This document shows, one piece after another, positions 8,050-16,486 of a stretch of 34,609 bases of DNA. Location of the stretch: positions 367 to 34,975 of the forward strand of contig DJDA01000022.1 in assembly GCA_002430835.1 (NCBI GenBank), given 5' to 3'. Under the pieces are notes generated by a model that worked only from the letters and a program-made list of their open reading frames with translations, did no database searches and was not told the DNA's origin. The DNA comes from Brevundimonas sp. UBA5936. GTDB lineage: Bacteria; Pseudomonadota; Alphaproteobacteria; Caulobacterales; Caulobacteraceae. How positions within the stretch are numbered: the stretch's first letter is position 1; each line of letters starts with the position of its first letter. The translations under genes and the position numbers were made by a program.

Positions 8050-11006
8050 TGCGCCCCTCCCTTCTGCTCGGCCTCGGCTTCCGCTTCAGCCTCGGCTTCC
8101 TCGATGCGCGCGCGGCGCAGCGACTGGTGGGCCAGGGCGACCAGCACCAGCACCGTGGCGCCGACCACCAGCACCACCACGCCCAGGTCGAACAGGACGG
8201 CGCTGGCCAGCGGCACCCGGCCCAGTAGCGGCAGGTCGGCGTACTGGAAATAGGTGGTCAGGAAGGGCTGATCGAAGATCCAGCCCACCGCCCCGCTGAG
8301 CGCGGCCAGCAGCAGGCCGACGCCGATCCAGATGATCGGGCGGATCTCCAGCCGTTCCTCCACCCAGCGGGCGCCGGACGACATGTATTGCAGGATGAAG
8401 GCGATCGACAGCGCCACCCCCGCCGCGAAGCCGCCGCCAGGCAGGTCATGCCCGCGCAGGAAGAGGTGCACGGCCAGAAGGATGATGAAGGGGAACAGCC
8501 AGCGCATCACCACGCCGGGAATCATCATGGTGTCGCTGAGGGTGTCGCCCTCGGTGCGGCCTTCGCGGGCGCGGTCCGAAGCGTCCTGCACCCGCTTCTG
8601 CATCGGCTGGGACAGGCTGTCGCTGGCCGGACGGAAGCGACGCAGCAGAGCCAGCACCGTTAGGCCGACGACGCCCAGGACGGTGATCTCGCCGAAGGTG
8701 TCGAAGGCGCGGAAGTCGACCAGGATGACGTTGACGACGTTGCGGCCGCCCGCCTCCTCATAGGCCTTCTCGACGAAGAAGCGCGACACGCCTTCGACCG
8801 GCGGGCGCACCATGACGGCCCAGGCGATCAGAGCCACGCCGGCGCCGGCGCAGACGGCGATCCCCCGGTCGAGACGACGACGCCAGCGGGCGCGGCGCTG
8901 CTCGGACTCGGGCACATGGATCTCGGCTAGGCGCTTGGGCAGCCAGCGCAGGCCCAGCAGCAGCAGCACCGTCGTCACCACCTCGACCACCAGCTGGGTC
9001 AGGGCCAGATCGGGCGCCGACAGCCAGACGAAGGTCAGGCAGCTGGCCAGACCCGCCCCGCCCATCAGGATGACGGCGGCCAGGCGGTGATATTTGGCCT
9101 GCCAGGCGGCGGCCAGGGCGCAGGCCCCGCCCGCCAGCCACAGGGCGGCGAAGGCCAGGTTGTGCGCCTGGGGAACGCGGAACTCGGGCCAGGTCAGGAC
9201 GAAGCCGCCCGCCGCCGCCACAGCTGCTGACAGCAGGGCCGTCAGCAGGATCAGGCGCAGCTGCGGCTGCAGGCGCTGCGCGCCCAGATGGCGCACGATC
9301 CACTGCGACAGGTCCATCAGAATGACCTGGGACCGCTCGAACAGATAGCCGCCGTTCAGCCGCTTCATGCCCCAGGGGCCGCCGCGCGGATTGGCGTTCA
9401 GCGCCTTGCCGAACACGACATAGAGGCCGATCCCGCCCGCCATGGCGATGACGCTGAGCAGCAGCGGCAGGTTGAAGCCGTGCCACAGGGCCAGGCTGTA
9501 TTGGGGCAGGTCAAAGCCCAGCATGGTCACGGCGGCGCTGCGCAGGAAGGGGCCGACGGTGATGGCCGGGAAGATCCCGACCAGCAGACACAGGGCCACC
9601 AGCACCTCGACCGGGCGCCGCATCCAGGCCGGCGGCTCATGCGGGACGCGGTCCAGCTCGGTCGGCGGCGGGCCGAAGAAGGTGCTGTGAATGAAGCGCA
9701 GCGAATAGAGGACGCTGAAGGCGCTCGCCAGCGTCGCCAGCACCGGCAGAGCCTGGTTCAGCGCCGAGGTCTGGGTGCTGGCCAGGGCCTCGGCCAGGAA
9801 CATCTCCTTGGACAGGAAGCCGTTCAGCAACGGCACGCCCGCCATGGCGGCGGCGGCGACCATGGCCAGGGTGGCGGTGATCGGCATGAAGCGGATCAGG
9901 CCGCTGAGCTTGCGCATGTCGCGCGAGCCGGCCTCATGGTCGATGATGCCCGCCGCCATGAACAGGGAGGCCTTGAAGGTGGCGTGGTTGATGGTGTGGA
10001 AGATGGCGGCGATGGCGCCCAGGTCAGACCCCAGGCCCAGCAGCAGACAGATCAGGCCCAGGTGGCTGATGGTCGAATAGGCCAGCAGGCCCTTCAGATC
10101 GTGCTGGAAGATGGCGCACCAGGCCCCGACCAGCAGGGTCGTCAGCCCCAGGCCGCCGACCACGAAATACCACATCTCGGTCTCGCCGAAGACGGGCCAG
10201 AACCGCATCAGCAGGAAGACGCCCGCCTTCACCATGGTGGCCGAGTGCAGATAGGCGCTGACCGGCGTCGGCGCCGCCATGGCGCGCGGCAGCCAGATGT
10301 GGAACGGGAACTGGGCGCTCTTGGTCAGGGCGCCGATCAGGATCAGACCCAGGGCGACCGGGTACAGCGGGCTGGCCAGGATGACGTCGCGCGCGCCGAT
10401 GACGGCGTCCAGCTCATAGCTGCCGACGATGCGCCCGATCAGGATCATGCCGACCAGCAGGGCCACCCCGCCCGTCGCCGTGATCGACAGGGCCATGCGC
10501 GCGCCCTCGCGCGCCGAGGCGTTCTGGTGCCAGTAGCCGATCAGCAGGAAGGAAAAGAGGCTGGTCAGCTCCCAGAAGACGACCAGCTGGATCAGATTGC
10601 CCGACAGCACCACGCCCTGCATGGCGCCCATGAAGGCCAGCAGGAAGGAGAAGAAGCGCGGCACCGGATCCTTCGGCGACATGTAGTAGCGCGCATACAG
10701 CACCACGAGCGCGCCGATCCCCAGGATCAGGGCGCTGAACAGCCAGGACAGGCCGTCCAGGCGAATGGTCAGATTGACCCCCAGAGACGGCAGCCAGGCC
10801 AGGGTCAGCTTCAGCACCTCGCCGTCCTGGAACCTGGGCCAGAGCACCGCCAGACAGCCGACGCTGATCAGGGCGATGATCCACGACAGGATGGCCGCAG
10901 CGGTGCGCGCATGGCGCGGCAGCCCCGAGGCGATCATGGCCCCGATGAAGGGCAGGACGAGAATGACAAGCAGAAGGAAGCTGGCGGGCACGGGCGTGTC
11001 GATCAT
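8046..11006 (-). CDS. mrpA: Mrp/Pha antiporter subunit A fused to subunit B
   Basis: This 986-residue protein is made of an MrpA part (about 1-800, many helices, homologous to NuoL) and a C-terminal MrpB domain (about 830-960). The MrpA part includes QFPFHIWLPRAMAAPTPVSA and LLAYSTISHLGLI. The MrpB part carries FLRGHDLPGGGFAAGVA. Fusion of A and B is the proteobacterial group-2 arrangement (PhaAB type). The protein ends in a low-complexity Glu-Ala tail. It is the first gene of the antiporter operon. The ATG at 11004-11006 has GGAG directly against it with no spacing, so initiation may be weak or leaderless. The complex exports Na+ or K+ in exchange for protons. Confidence 0.95.
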   Translation of the reverse strand: MIDTPVPASFLLLVILVLPFIGAMIASGLPRHARTAAAILSWIIALISVGCLAVLWPRFQDGEVLKLTLAWLPSLGVNLTIRLDGLSWLFSALILGIGALVVLYARYYMSPKDPVPRFFSFLLAFMGAMQGVVLSGNLIQLVVFWELTSLFSFLLIGYWHQNASAREGARMALSITATGGVALLVGMILIGRIVGSYELDAVIGARDVILASPLYPVALGLILIGALTKSAQFPFHIWLPRAMAAPTPVSAYLHSATMVKAGVFLLMRFWPVFGETEMWYFVVGGLGLTTLLVGAWCAIFQHDLKGLLAYSTISHLGLICLLLGLGSDLGAIAAIFHTINHATFKASLFMAAGIIDHEAGSRDMRKLSGLIRFMPITATLAMVAAAAMAGVPLLNGFLSKEMFLAEALASTQTSALNQALPVLATLASAFSVLYSLRFIHSTFFGPPPTELDRVPHEPPAWMRRPVEVLVALCLLVGIFPAITVGPFLRSAAVTMLGFDLPQYSLALWHGFNLPLLLSVIAMAGGIGLYVVFGKALNANPRGGPWGMKRLNGGYLFERSQVILMDLSQWIVRHLGAQRLQPQLRLILLTALLSAAVAAAGGFVLTWPEFRVPQAHNLAFAALWLAGGACALAAAWQAKYHRLAAVILMGGAGLASCLTFVWLSAPDLALTQLVVEVVTTVLLLLGLRWLPKRLAEIHVPESEQRRARWRRRLDRGIAVCAGAGVALIAWAVMVRPPVEGVSRFFVEKAYEEAGGRNVVNVILVDFRAFDTFGEITVLGVVGLTVLALLRRFRPASDSLSQPMQKRVQDASDRAREGRTEGDTLSDTMMIPGVVMRWLFPFIILLAVHLFLRGHDLPGGGFAAGVALSIAFILQYMSSGARWVEERLEIRPIIWIGVGLLLAALSGAVGWIFDQPFLTTYFQYADLPLLGRVPLASAVLFDLGVVVLVVGATVLVLVALAHQSLRRARIEEAEAEAEAEAEQKGGAQ

Positions 11007-11021
11007 CTCCGAAAAATTTTG

Positions 11022-11032
11022 GGACGGCGTCC
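11022..11032. promoter_or_regulatory. 11-bp palindrome upstream of the mrp operon
   Basis: GGACG-G-CGTCC is perfectly symmetrical and lies 16-26 nt before the mrpA start, next to an A/T run (GAAAAATTTT). It could be an operator for the antiporter operon, but I do not recognise the regulator. A chance palindrome in GC-rich DNA is a real alternative. Confidence 0.25.
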
Positions 11033-11165
11033 GAAAGGCTGCGGATCGCGCCTCCTCGTTCTGCCAGAGTTTTTCCTAAGGGAAATGACGCGCTTGCGTC
11101 AAAGCGACGAGTTGGCGCGATTGTGACCGTAGCGGGAACGATTGGGGCGCGAAAAGACTAAGATT

Positions 11166-11184
11166 GATTCTAATAATCGTTCGC
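11166..11184 (+). promoter_or_regulatory. Fur-like box upstream of the TonB-dependent receptor
   Basis: By eye, 13 of 19 positions match the classical Fur box (GATAATGATAATCATTATC), in an unusually A/T-rich patch ending 36 nt before the receptor start. This fits iron repression of a haem/iron receptor. The first five bases (GATTC) are also a CcrM-type GANTC methylation site. It is a visual match only. Confidence 0.45.
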
Positions 11185-11220
11185 ATTAAAGCGACCTCAG
11201 TTTCAACCGGGGTCTCGCCG

Positions 11221-13512
11221 ATGCGCTCGCTACTCATGATTTCCGTCGGGCTGACCGCCCTCGCCGCCGCTGTTCCCGCCATCGCCGCGCCCGCCGTCGA
11301 AGACAATGCGATCGACCTGAACGAGCCCGTGCGCGTGGCCCCGGTCACCGTCGTCGGCACCCGCACCGAGCGCCGCGTCGACGAAGTGCCCGCCAGCATC
11401 AGCGTCATCACCGCCAAGGACATCGAGACCAACCTCGTCACCGACATCAAGGATCTGATCCGGTTCGAACCGGGCGTCAGCGTCCCGACCAGCCCCGCCC
11501 GCTTTTCGGCCGCCCTGTCCGGCGCCGGGCGCGACGGCAATTCCGGCTTCACCATTCGCGGCATGGGCGGCAACCGCGTGCTGATCGTGCAGGACGGGGT
11601 GCGCGTGCCGGACGGCTTCGCCTTCGGCGCCCAGTCGGTCGGTCGCGGCGGCTATAACGACCTGGATCTGGTCAAGTCGGTCGAGATCCTGCGCGGCCCG
11701 GCCTCGGCCCTCTATGGTTCGGACGGCATCGCCGGCGCCGTCAGCTTCACCTCGAAAGACCCGGCCGACTTCATCGAGGCGGGCCGCAACTTCGGCGCCC
11801 GTGCGCGCGTCGGCTACAACTCGGCCGACGAAGGCTGGACCGAGGGCCTGGCCCTGGCCGGACGCAGCGGCGCCTTCTCGGGCCTGCTGGCCTACACCCG
11901 CCGTGACGCTCAAGAGACCGAAAACATGGCCGAGACGGGCGGCGTCGGCGCGGCCCGCACCCAGCCCAACCCGCAGGATTTCGCCTCGAACGCCGTGCTG
12001 GCCAAGCTGGTCTGGGACGTGAACCCGGACCACGTCGTGCGCCTGACCTATGACCACTTCGACCAGGACATGAGCGGCGACGCCCTGAGCACCCGCGGCT
12101 CCAGCACCATGGCCATGCCCGGCCGCACCACCATCACCACCGTCAATCAGGTTCTGGCCGAGGACGAGACCCAGCGCGATCGCGTCAGCCTGGACTGGCG
12201 TTTCAGCGACTTCCTGGGCCTGGACAAGGGTTCGGTCGCCGGCTTCTGGCAGGAGGCGACGACCCGCCAGTTCACCTTTGAAGACCGCGACATCACCACC
12301 ATCGTCGGCGCCGCGCCGCCGGTCACCGTCTCGGGCGACCGCACCCGCGACGTGACCTTCGACAACGCCGTCTGGGGCCTGGCGGCGCAGGGGTCCAAGA
12401 GCTTCGGCGGCGAGGCCGTCCGCCACCGCATCACCTTCGGCGCCGACTGGTCGCGCACGACCCAGGAAGGCGTCCGTGACGGCACCGTGCCGCCGACCGG
12501 CGAAACCTTCCCGACCCGCCCCTTCCCCAAGACCGAATTCGACCTGGCGGGCCTGTTCATTCAGGACGAGATCGACCTGCTGGGCGGCCGCCTCAGCATC
12601 ATCCCGGCCCTGCGCTACGACTGGTATGAGCTGACGCCCAAGAAGGACGCCCTCTTCCCCGCCGCCGCCGAGAAGCAGAGCGACAGCCATCTGTCGCCCA
12701 AGATCGGCGTCATCTACTGGGCCGACGACCACTTCGGCCTCTTCGCCAACTACGCCCAGGGCTTCAAGGCGCCCTCGCCGATGCAGGTGAACAACTTCTT
12801 CGCCAACCCGGTGTTCGGCTATGAGTCCATCCCCAACCCGGACCTGAAGCCCGAGACGAGCGAGAGCATCGAGGGCGGCTTCCGCTTCCGCAACCTGGAC
12901 CTCTTCGGCGGGAACCTGTCGCTGCAGACGACGGCCTTCCGCACGGAATACGACGACTTCATCAACCAGGTGGTGGTGCGCGGCACGGGCCGTCCCGGCG
13001 TCGACCCGCTGATCTATCAGTACGTCAACCTGACCACGGTGAAGATCTGGGGTCTGGAAGCGCGCGGCGACATCCATTGGGACAACGGCTTCTCGACCAT
13101 CGTCGCCGCCTCCTTCGCCGACGGCGAACAGGAGACGGAGGGCGAGCGCGGCGCCCTGACCAGCGTCGATCCGATCAAGCTGGTCGGCGGCCTGAACTAC
13201 GCCGCGCCCTCGGGCGTCTGGGGCGGGAGCGCCACCGTCACCTGGTCGGACAAGAAGTCGAACCACGAGTGCGGCGGCGGCCTGTGCTGGCCGGGCGAAT
13301 CCTTCACCCTGCTGGACGTCACCGCCTATTGGAACGTGGCTGAGCGGGCCACCCTGCGCGCCGGCGTCTTCAACGTCTTCGACGAGAAATACGCCTGGTG
13401 GAGCGACGTGCGCGGCCTGAGCCGCCCCGCCGTCGGCGCCAGCCCCGGAACCCTGGACGCGTTCACCCAGCCGGGCCGCAACGTCGGCGTCTCCCTGAGC
13501 GTCCGCCTGTGA
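11221..13512 (+). CDS. TonB-dependent outer-membrane receptor, haem/haemoglobin type
   Basis: The product has 763 residues with an N-terminal signal peptide (MRSLLMISVGLTALAAAVPA, then IAA). The TonB-box/plug region follows from about residue 38 (VTVVGTRTERRVDEVPASISVI), with IRGMGGNRVLIVQDGVRVPD and EILRGPASALYGSDGIAGAVSF in the plug. The rest is a 22-strand barrel ending in a hydrophobic C-terminus (VSLSVRL). FKAP and NPDLKPE correspond to the FRAP and NPNL boxes of haem receptors, but no histidine lies between them. The frame is open 19 codons further upstream; the ATG at 11221 is chosen because it begins the signal peptide. A Fur-like box precedes it. A DUF6607 gene follows, probably in the same operon. 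The substrate is inferred, not shown. Confidence 0.88.
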   Translation: MRSLLMISVGLTALAAAVPAIAAPAVEDNAIDLNEPVRVAPVTVVGTRTERRVDEVPASISVITAKDIETNLVTDIKDLIRFEPGVSVPTSPARFSAALSGAGRDGNSGFTIRGMGGNRVLIVQDGVRVPDGFAFGAQSVGRGGYNDLDLVKSVEILRGPASALYGSDGIAGAVSFTSKDPADFIEAGRNFGARARVGYNSADEGWTEGLALAGRSGAFSGLLAYTRRDAQETENMAETGGVGAARTQPNPQDFASNAVLAKLVWDVNPDHVVRLTYDHFDQDMSGDALSTRGSSTMAMPGRTTITTVNQVLAEDETQRDRVSLDWRFSDFLGLDKGSVAGFWQEATTRQFTFEDRDITTIVGAAPPVTVSGDRTRDVTFDNAVWGLAAQGSKSFGGEAVRHRITFGADWSRTTQEGVRDGTVPPTGETFPTRPFPKTEFDLAGLFIQDEIDLLGGRLSIIPALRYDWYELTPKKDALFPAAAEKQSDSHLSPKIGVIYWADDHFGLFANYAQGFKAPSPMQVNNFFANPVFGYESIPNPDLKPETSESIEGGFRFRNLDLFGGNLSLQTTAFRTEYDDFINQVVVRGTGRPGVDPLIYQYVNLTTVKIWGLEARGDIHWDNGFSTIVAASFADGEQETEGERGALTSVDPIKLVGGLNYAAPSGVWGGSATVTWSDKKSNHECGGGLCWPGESFTLLDVTAYWNVAERATLRAGVFNVFDEKYAWWSDVRGLSRPAVGASPGTLDAFTQPGRNVGVSLSVRL

Positions 13513-13547
13513 CGCATCCGACCCCGCCCATCGCCAAGGAGCCTTCC

Positions 13548-14525
13548 ATGCGCGCCATCCTGATCGCCGCCGCCCTGTTGACCGGGGCGGCGCCCGCCGC
13601 CCTGGCGACCGCCGCCGCCGCCCAATCGACGCAAGCCGCCGCACCCGCCCGCAGCCCTCAGTTCGAGCGCGACCGCCAGTCGATCCTGGCCCAGGCTGGC
13701 GAATTCCGCGTCCACTTCGACATGCGCGAAAACGTCAGCTTCCGCGCCGACTACGACCCGCTGGAGGAACAGCTCTCCGGCGGGACCGAGATCGTCCGCC
13801 TGGTCTACGACAACGGCGACCGCATCAGCCTGCAGCACATCCTGGTGATGGAGCACGGGGGCCAGAGCGTCGTCGTCAAACACTGGCGCCAGGATTGGGT
13901 CTATCAGCCGCAAACCGTCCTGACCTATGTCGGCGACAACAGCTGGCGCACCACGCCCGTCCCCGCCGCCGAGCGCGAGGGCGCCTGGTCCCAGACGGTG
14001 TGGCAGACGGACGATTCTCCGCGTTACGGCGGCGTCGGCCGCTGGACCTATGAGAACGGGCTGAGCGCCTGGACCTCCGGCCCGACCTGGCGGCCGCTGG
14101 CCCGCCGCGACGCCGTGCGCAACCCGGTCTACGACCGCTACCTCGGCACCAACCGCCATATCCTGAAGCATGACGGCTGGGTCCACATCCAGGACAACAT
14201 GAAGCTGTCGGGCAAGGACGGCGGCGAGTTGGTCGCCATCGTGCAGGAAGACGTCATCAACAGCTATGACGCCTCGACCGCCTTCTCGCCCAAGGCGGGC
14301 GACGACTACTGGGCGGCGACGAAGACCTATTGGGCCGCCGTGCGCGACGCCTGGGACGCTGTGATCGCCCGCGACGGCGGCGTCCATGTCGCAGAGGAAG
14401 CCGAGACCGGCGCCATCACCGCCCCGCCCCTGATGAAGCTGGCCGATCAAGTCCAGGCTGGCGAGCTGACCACCGAGGCGGCCATCGCCCAGGCTCACGT
14501 CCTGATCGAGACGACCGCCCGCTGA
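13548..14525 (+). CDS. Secreted DUF6607 family protein
   Basis: The product has 325 residues with a cleavable signal peptide (MRAILIAAALLTGAAPAALA, then TAAAAQ). The mature part is rich in aromatic residues (Trp, Tyr) and contains VVVKHWRQDWVYQP and QTVWQTDDSPRYGG, which I associate with DUF6607 proteins. The biochemical role is unknown. AAGGAG at 13536-13541 lies 6 nt before the ATG. The frame is open back into the receptor gene, but those codons are a shadow. It starts 35 nt after the receptor stop and is followed by a strong terminator, so the two genes form a two-gene unit. A periplasmic or surface role beside the receptor is inferred from position. Confidence 0.8.
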   Translation: MRAILIAAALLTGAAPAALATAAAAQSTQAAAPARSPQFERDRQSILAQAGEFRVHFDMRENVSFRADYDPLEEQLSGGTEIVRLVYDNGDRISLQHILVMEHGGQSVVVKHWRQDWVYQPQTVLTYVGDNSWRTTPVPAAEREGAWSQTVWQTDDSPRYGGVGRWTYENGLSAWTSGPTWRPLARRDAVRNPVYDRYLGTNRHILKHDGWVHIQDNMKLSGKDGGELVAIVQEDVINSYDASTAFSPKAGDDYWAATKTYWAAVRDAWDAVIARDGGVHVAEEAETGAITAPPLMKLADQVQAGELTTEAAIAQAHVLIETTAR

Positions 14526-14529
14526 CGCA

Positions 14530-14566
14530 AAAAGCCCCCCGCTCCTGCCAGGAACGGGGGGCTTTT
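14530..14566. terminator. Strong bidirectional intrinsic terminator
   Basis: A 12-bp perfect stem (AAAAGCCCCCCG / CGGGGGGCTTTT) is extended after one mismatch by 4 bp to a GCC loop. T runs follow the stem on both strands: four T on +, and at least four on -. It lies directly after the DUF6607 stop and 20 nt beyond the stop of the small minus-strand ORF, so it can end both transcripts. Confidence 0.9.
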
Positions 14567-14585
14567 CAATTTCAGACGTTGGAGA

Positions 14586-14735
14586 TCAGCCTTCGGCCAG
14601 CCGAAAGCATACGACATGCGGCGCCTCGCGGGCCTGCGCCTGACCGGGCGCCACAGCCACCAGCACCGCCGTCGCCAGCGCCAGACCCGCGATCGTCAGC
14701 GGTGCGATCGCCCGCGATGAAAACGTGAACTTCAT
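14586..14735 (-). CDS. Small secreted or membrane peptide, 49 residues
   Basis: The ORF begins MKFTFSSRAIAPLTIAGLAL, a typical basic n-region and long hydrophobic core. Ala-X-Ala cleavage sites (GQAQA) follow, then a short mature part, REAPHVVCFRLAEG, with one cysteine. AGGGGG lies 6 nt before the ATG at 14733-14735. Another ATG two codons upstream is also possible, and a 100-codon version from 14888 is open but lacks a site and would place the signal peptide internally. The ORF ends 20 nt before the bidirectional terminator, which supports it being a real transcript. I do not recognise it; the mature peptide would be about 14-16 residues. Confidence 0.5.
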   Translation of the reverse strand: MKFTFSSRAIAPLTIAGLALATAVLVAVAPGQAQAREAPHVVCFRLAEG

Positions 14736-14889
14736 CCGCATCCCCCTGTCTGCGATAGCGTCAGAGGCTAGGACCGCTTGGTGATGGTCCATGCACGTTT
14801 CGACGGCGATCCGGTTAAATTTCAGAGACAAGGACTTGGCGGAACATCGCTCTTCGGATGGTTTTTTCAGGCGAACGCTGCGGTACATG

Positions 14890-14904
14890 ATGCCTTTTTG
14901 GCAT
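14890..14904 (+). promoter_or_regulatory. LysR-type operator upstream of catB
   Basis: ATGCC-TTTTT-GGCAT is a perfect 15-bp inverted repeat containing the T-N11-A signature of LysR-type regulators. It is centred about 90 nt before the catB start. A second GGCAT half-site lies at 14921-14925, exactly 21 bp (two helical turns) downstream. This is the usual spacing between recognition and activation sites. A related motif lies at 21725-21739 beside the LysR gene. Confidence 0.6.
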
Positions 14905-14920
14905 TAAGTCTGAACAAATC

Positions 14921-14925
14921 GGCAT
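14921..14925 (+). promoter_or_regulatory. Second GGCAT half-site (possible activation site)
   Basis: The half-site repeats GGCAT of the upstream palindrome at a 21-bp phase, so both would face the same side of the helix. It is short and could be chance on its own; the spacing is what makes it notable. Confidence 0.35.
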
Positions 14926-14985
14926 TTTAGGTCATGACGCCCGGCGCCTAAGTTCGATCTCAACGAGAAACGTGGAGACGACAGG

Positions 14986-16152
14986 GTGCAGGGATCAGCG
15001 ATCGAGTTCGTGGAGACGATCGTCCTCGACGTGCCGACCATCCGGCCGCACGTCCTGTCGGTCGCCACCATGCAGTCGCAGACCGTGGTCCTGGTGCGCC
15101 TGCGCTGCGCCGACGGGATCGAGGGGATCGGCGAAGGCACCACCATCGGCGGACTGACCTACGGCGGCGAAAGCCCCGAAGGCATCAAGCTGGCCATCGA
15201 CGCCTATTTCGCGCCGCTGCTGATCGGCGCCGACACCACCCGCCCGGCCATCATCATGGAGCGGCTGCGTCGCTCGATCATCGACAACCGTTTCGCCAAG
15301 AACGCCGTCGAAACCGCCCTGCTGGACATTCAAGGCAAGCGTCTGGGCGTACCGGTCAGCGAACTGCTGGGCGGACGCATCCGCGACCGTCTGCCGGTGC
15401 TGTGGACCCTGGCCAGCGGCGACACCGCCCAGGACATCGCCGAGGCCGAGGCCATGCTGGCGTCGGGTCGGCACACCGCCTTCAAGCTGAAGATCGGCAA
15501 GCGCCCCGTGCAGGACGACGTGGCCCACGTCGCGGCGATCAAGCGCGCCCTGGGCGACCGGGCCAGCATCCGCGTCGACGTCAACCAGGCCTGGAGCGAG
15601 GCCGCCGCCAAGCGCGCCCTGCCCCTGTTGGCCGAAGCGGGCGTCGATCTGGTCGAGCAGCCGATCCGCGCCCATGCGACGGCGGGCATGGCCCGGCTGA
15701 CGGCCATGGGCCTGATCCCCATCATGGCCGACGAAGCCCTGCACGGTCCCGAGAGCGGCTACGCCCTGGCCTGTGGTCAGGCGGCCGACGTCTTCGCCCT
15801 GAAGATCGCCCAGGCCGGCGGCCTGACCGAGGCCAAGCGCCTGGCCGGGATCGCCCAGGCGGCGGGCGTCGCCCTTTACGGCGGGACCATGCTGGAAGGG
15901 CCGGTCGGCACCATCGCCTCGGCGCAGCTGTTCGCCACCCTGCTCGAGATCGAGTTCGGCACCGAACTGTTCGGCCCCCTGCTGCTGACCGAGGAACTGC
16001 TGGTCGAGCCGCTGCACTACGCCGACGGCTGCCTGACCGTGCCGAATGGGCCGGGCCTGGGCGTTCAGTTGAACGAGGACGCCGTTGCGGCGCTCCGCCG
16101 CGATCGAGATTCCCGGACCTCGGTCATCACGCCCAAACTGGTTGCGGGGTAA
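14986..16152 (+). CDS. catB: Muconate cycloisomerase CatB
   Basis: This 388-residue enolase-superfamily enzyme converts cis,cis-muconate to (+)-muconolactone in the cytoplasm. The catalytic and metal-binding residues are visible, and their numbers agree with those I recall for the Pseudomonas putida enzyme: Lys167 and Lys169 (FKLKIGK), Asp198 (VDVNQ), Glu224 (VEQP), Asp249 (ADEA) and Lys273 (LKIAQAGG). EGPVGT near residue 305 matches the C-terminal active-site segment. The start is a GTG with GGAG 8 nt upstream. It is the first gene of the catechol operon and is preceded by the LysR-type operator. The product feeds CatC, encoded 4 nt downstream. Confidence 0.96.
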   Translation: MQGSAIEFVETIVLDVPTIRPHVLSVATMQSQTVVLVRLRCADGIEGIGEGTTIGGLTYGGESPEGIKLAIDAYFAPLLIGADTTRPAIIMERLRRSIIDNRFAKNAVETALLDIQGKRLGVPVSELLGGRIRDRLPVLWTLASGDTAQDIAEAEAMLASGRHTAFKLKIGKRPVQDDVAHVAAIKRALGDRASIRVDVNQAWSEAAAKRALPLLAEAGVDLVEQPIRAHATAGMARLTAMGLIPIMADEALHGPESGYALACGQAADVFALKIAQAGGLTEAKRLAGIAQAAGVALYGGTMLEGPVGTIASAQLFATLLEIEFGTELFGPLLLTEELLVEPLHYADGCLTVPNGPGLGVQLNEDAVAALRRDRDSRTSVITPKLVAG

Positions 16153-16156
16153 GACG

Positions 16157-16447
16157 ATGCTGTTTCATGTGACCATGGATGTGCGGATTCCGCACGACGC
16201 CGACCCGGCGAAGATCGACAGGCTGAAGGCCGAGGAGAAGGCCCGCGCCCAGGATCTGCAACGTCAGGGAATCTGGCGTCACCTGTGGCGCGTCGCGGGG
16301 CGATACAGCAACGTCAGCATCTTCGACGTCGCCGACGCCCAGACGCTGCATGACCTGCTCAGCACCCTGCCGCTGTTTCCCTACATGGACGTCCAGGTCA
16401 CCGCCCTGTGCCGCCATCCGTCATCGATCCACGAGGACGATCGCTAA
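16157..16447 (+). CDS. catC: Muconolactone delta-isomerase CatC
   Basis: This 96-residue protein begins MLFHVTMDVRIPHD. It contains the CatC stretch EEKARAQDLQRQGIWRHLWR and ends with the expected LSTLPLFPYMDVQVTALCRHP. It moves the double bond of muconolactone to give 3-oxoadipate enol-lactone and works as a large homo-oligomer in known cases. The ATG is 4 nt after the catB stop. The frame is open 24 codons earlier inside catB, but those residues are not CatC-like. The length is standard. Confidence 0.96.
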   Translation: MLFHVTMDVRIPHDADPAKIDRLKAEEKARAQDLQRQGIWRHLWRVAGRYSNVSIFDVADAQTLHDLLSTLPLFPYMDVQVTALCRHPSSIHEDDR

Positions 16448-16486
16448 GAGCCCCCAAGGGCCAAGTACAATGGAGAGGAAGAAGAC

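Noticed and set aside
8046..8100. Glu-Ala repeat at the MrpA/B C-terminus as a functional repeat
   Set aside because: It is a short low-complexity tail made by GAG/GCC-type codon repetition, with nothing to indicate a specific role.
9288..11126. 612-codon open frame on the plus strand opposite mrpA
   Set aside because: It is Gln/Arg/His-rich with no domain and lies entirely antisense to a clear MrpA; it is a typical shadow frame in GC-rich DNA.
11230..13644. 804-codon open frame on the minus strand opposite the TonB-dependent receptor
   Set aside because: The length is striking but the composition is biased (Ala/Gly/Asp/Arg). It has no recognisable motif, and the sense strand encodes a well supported receptor.
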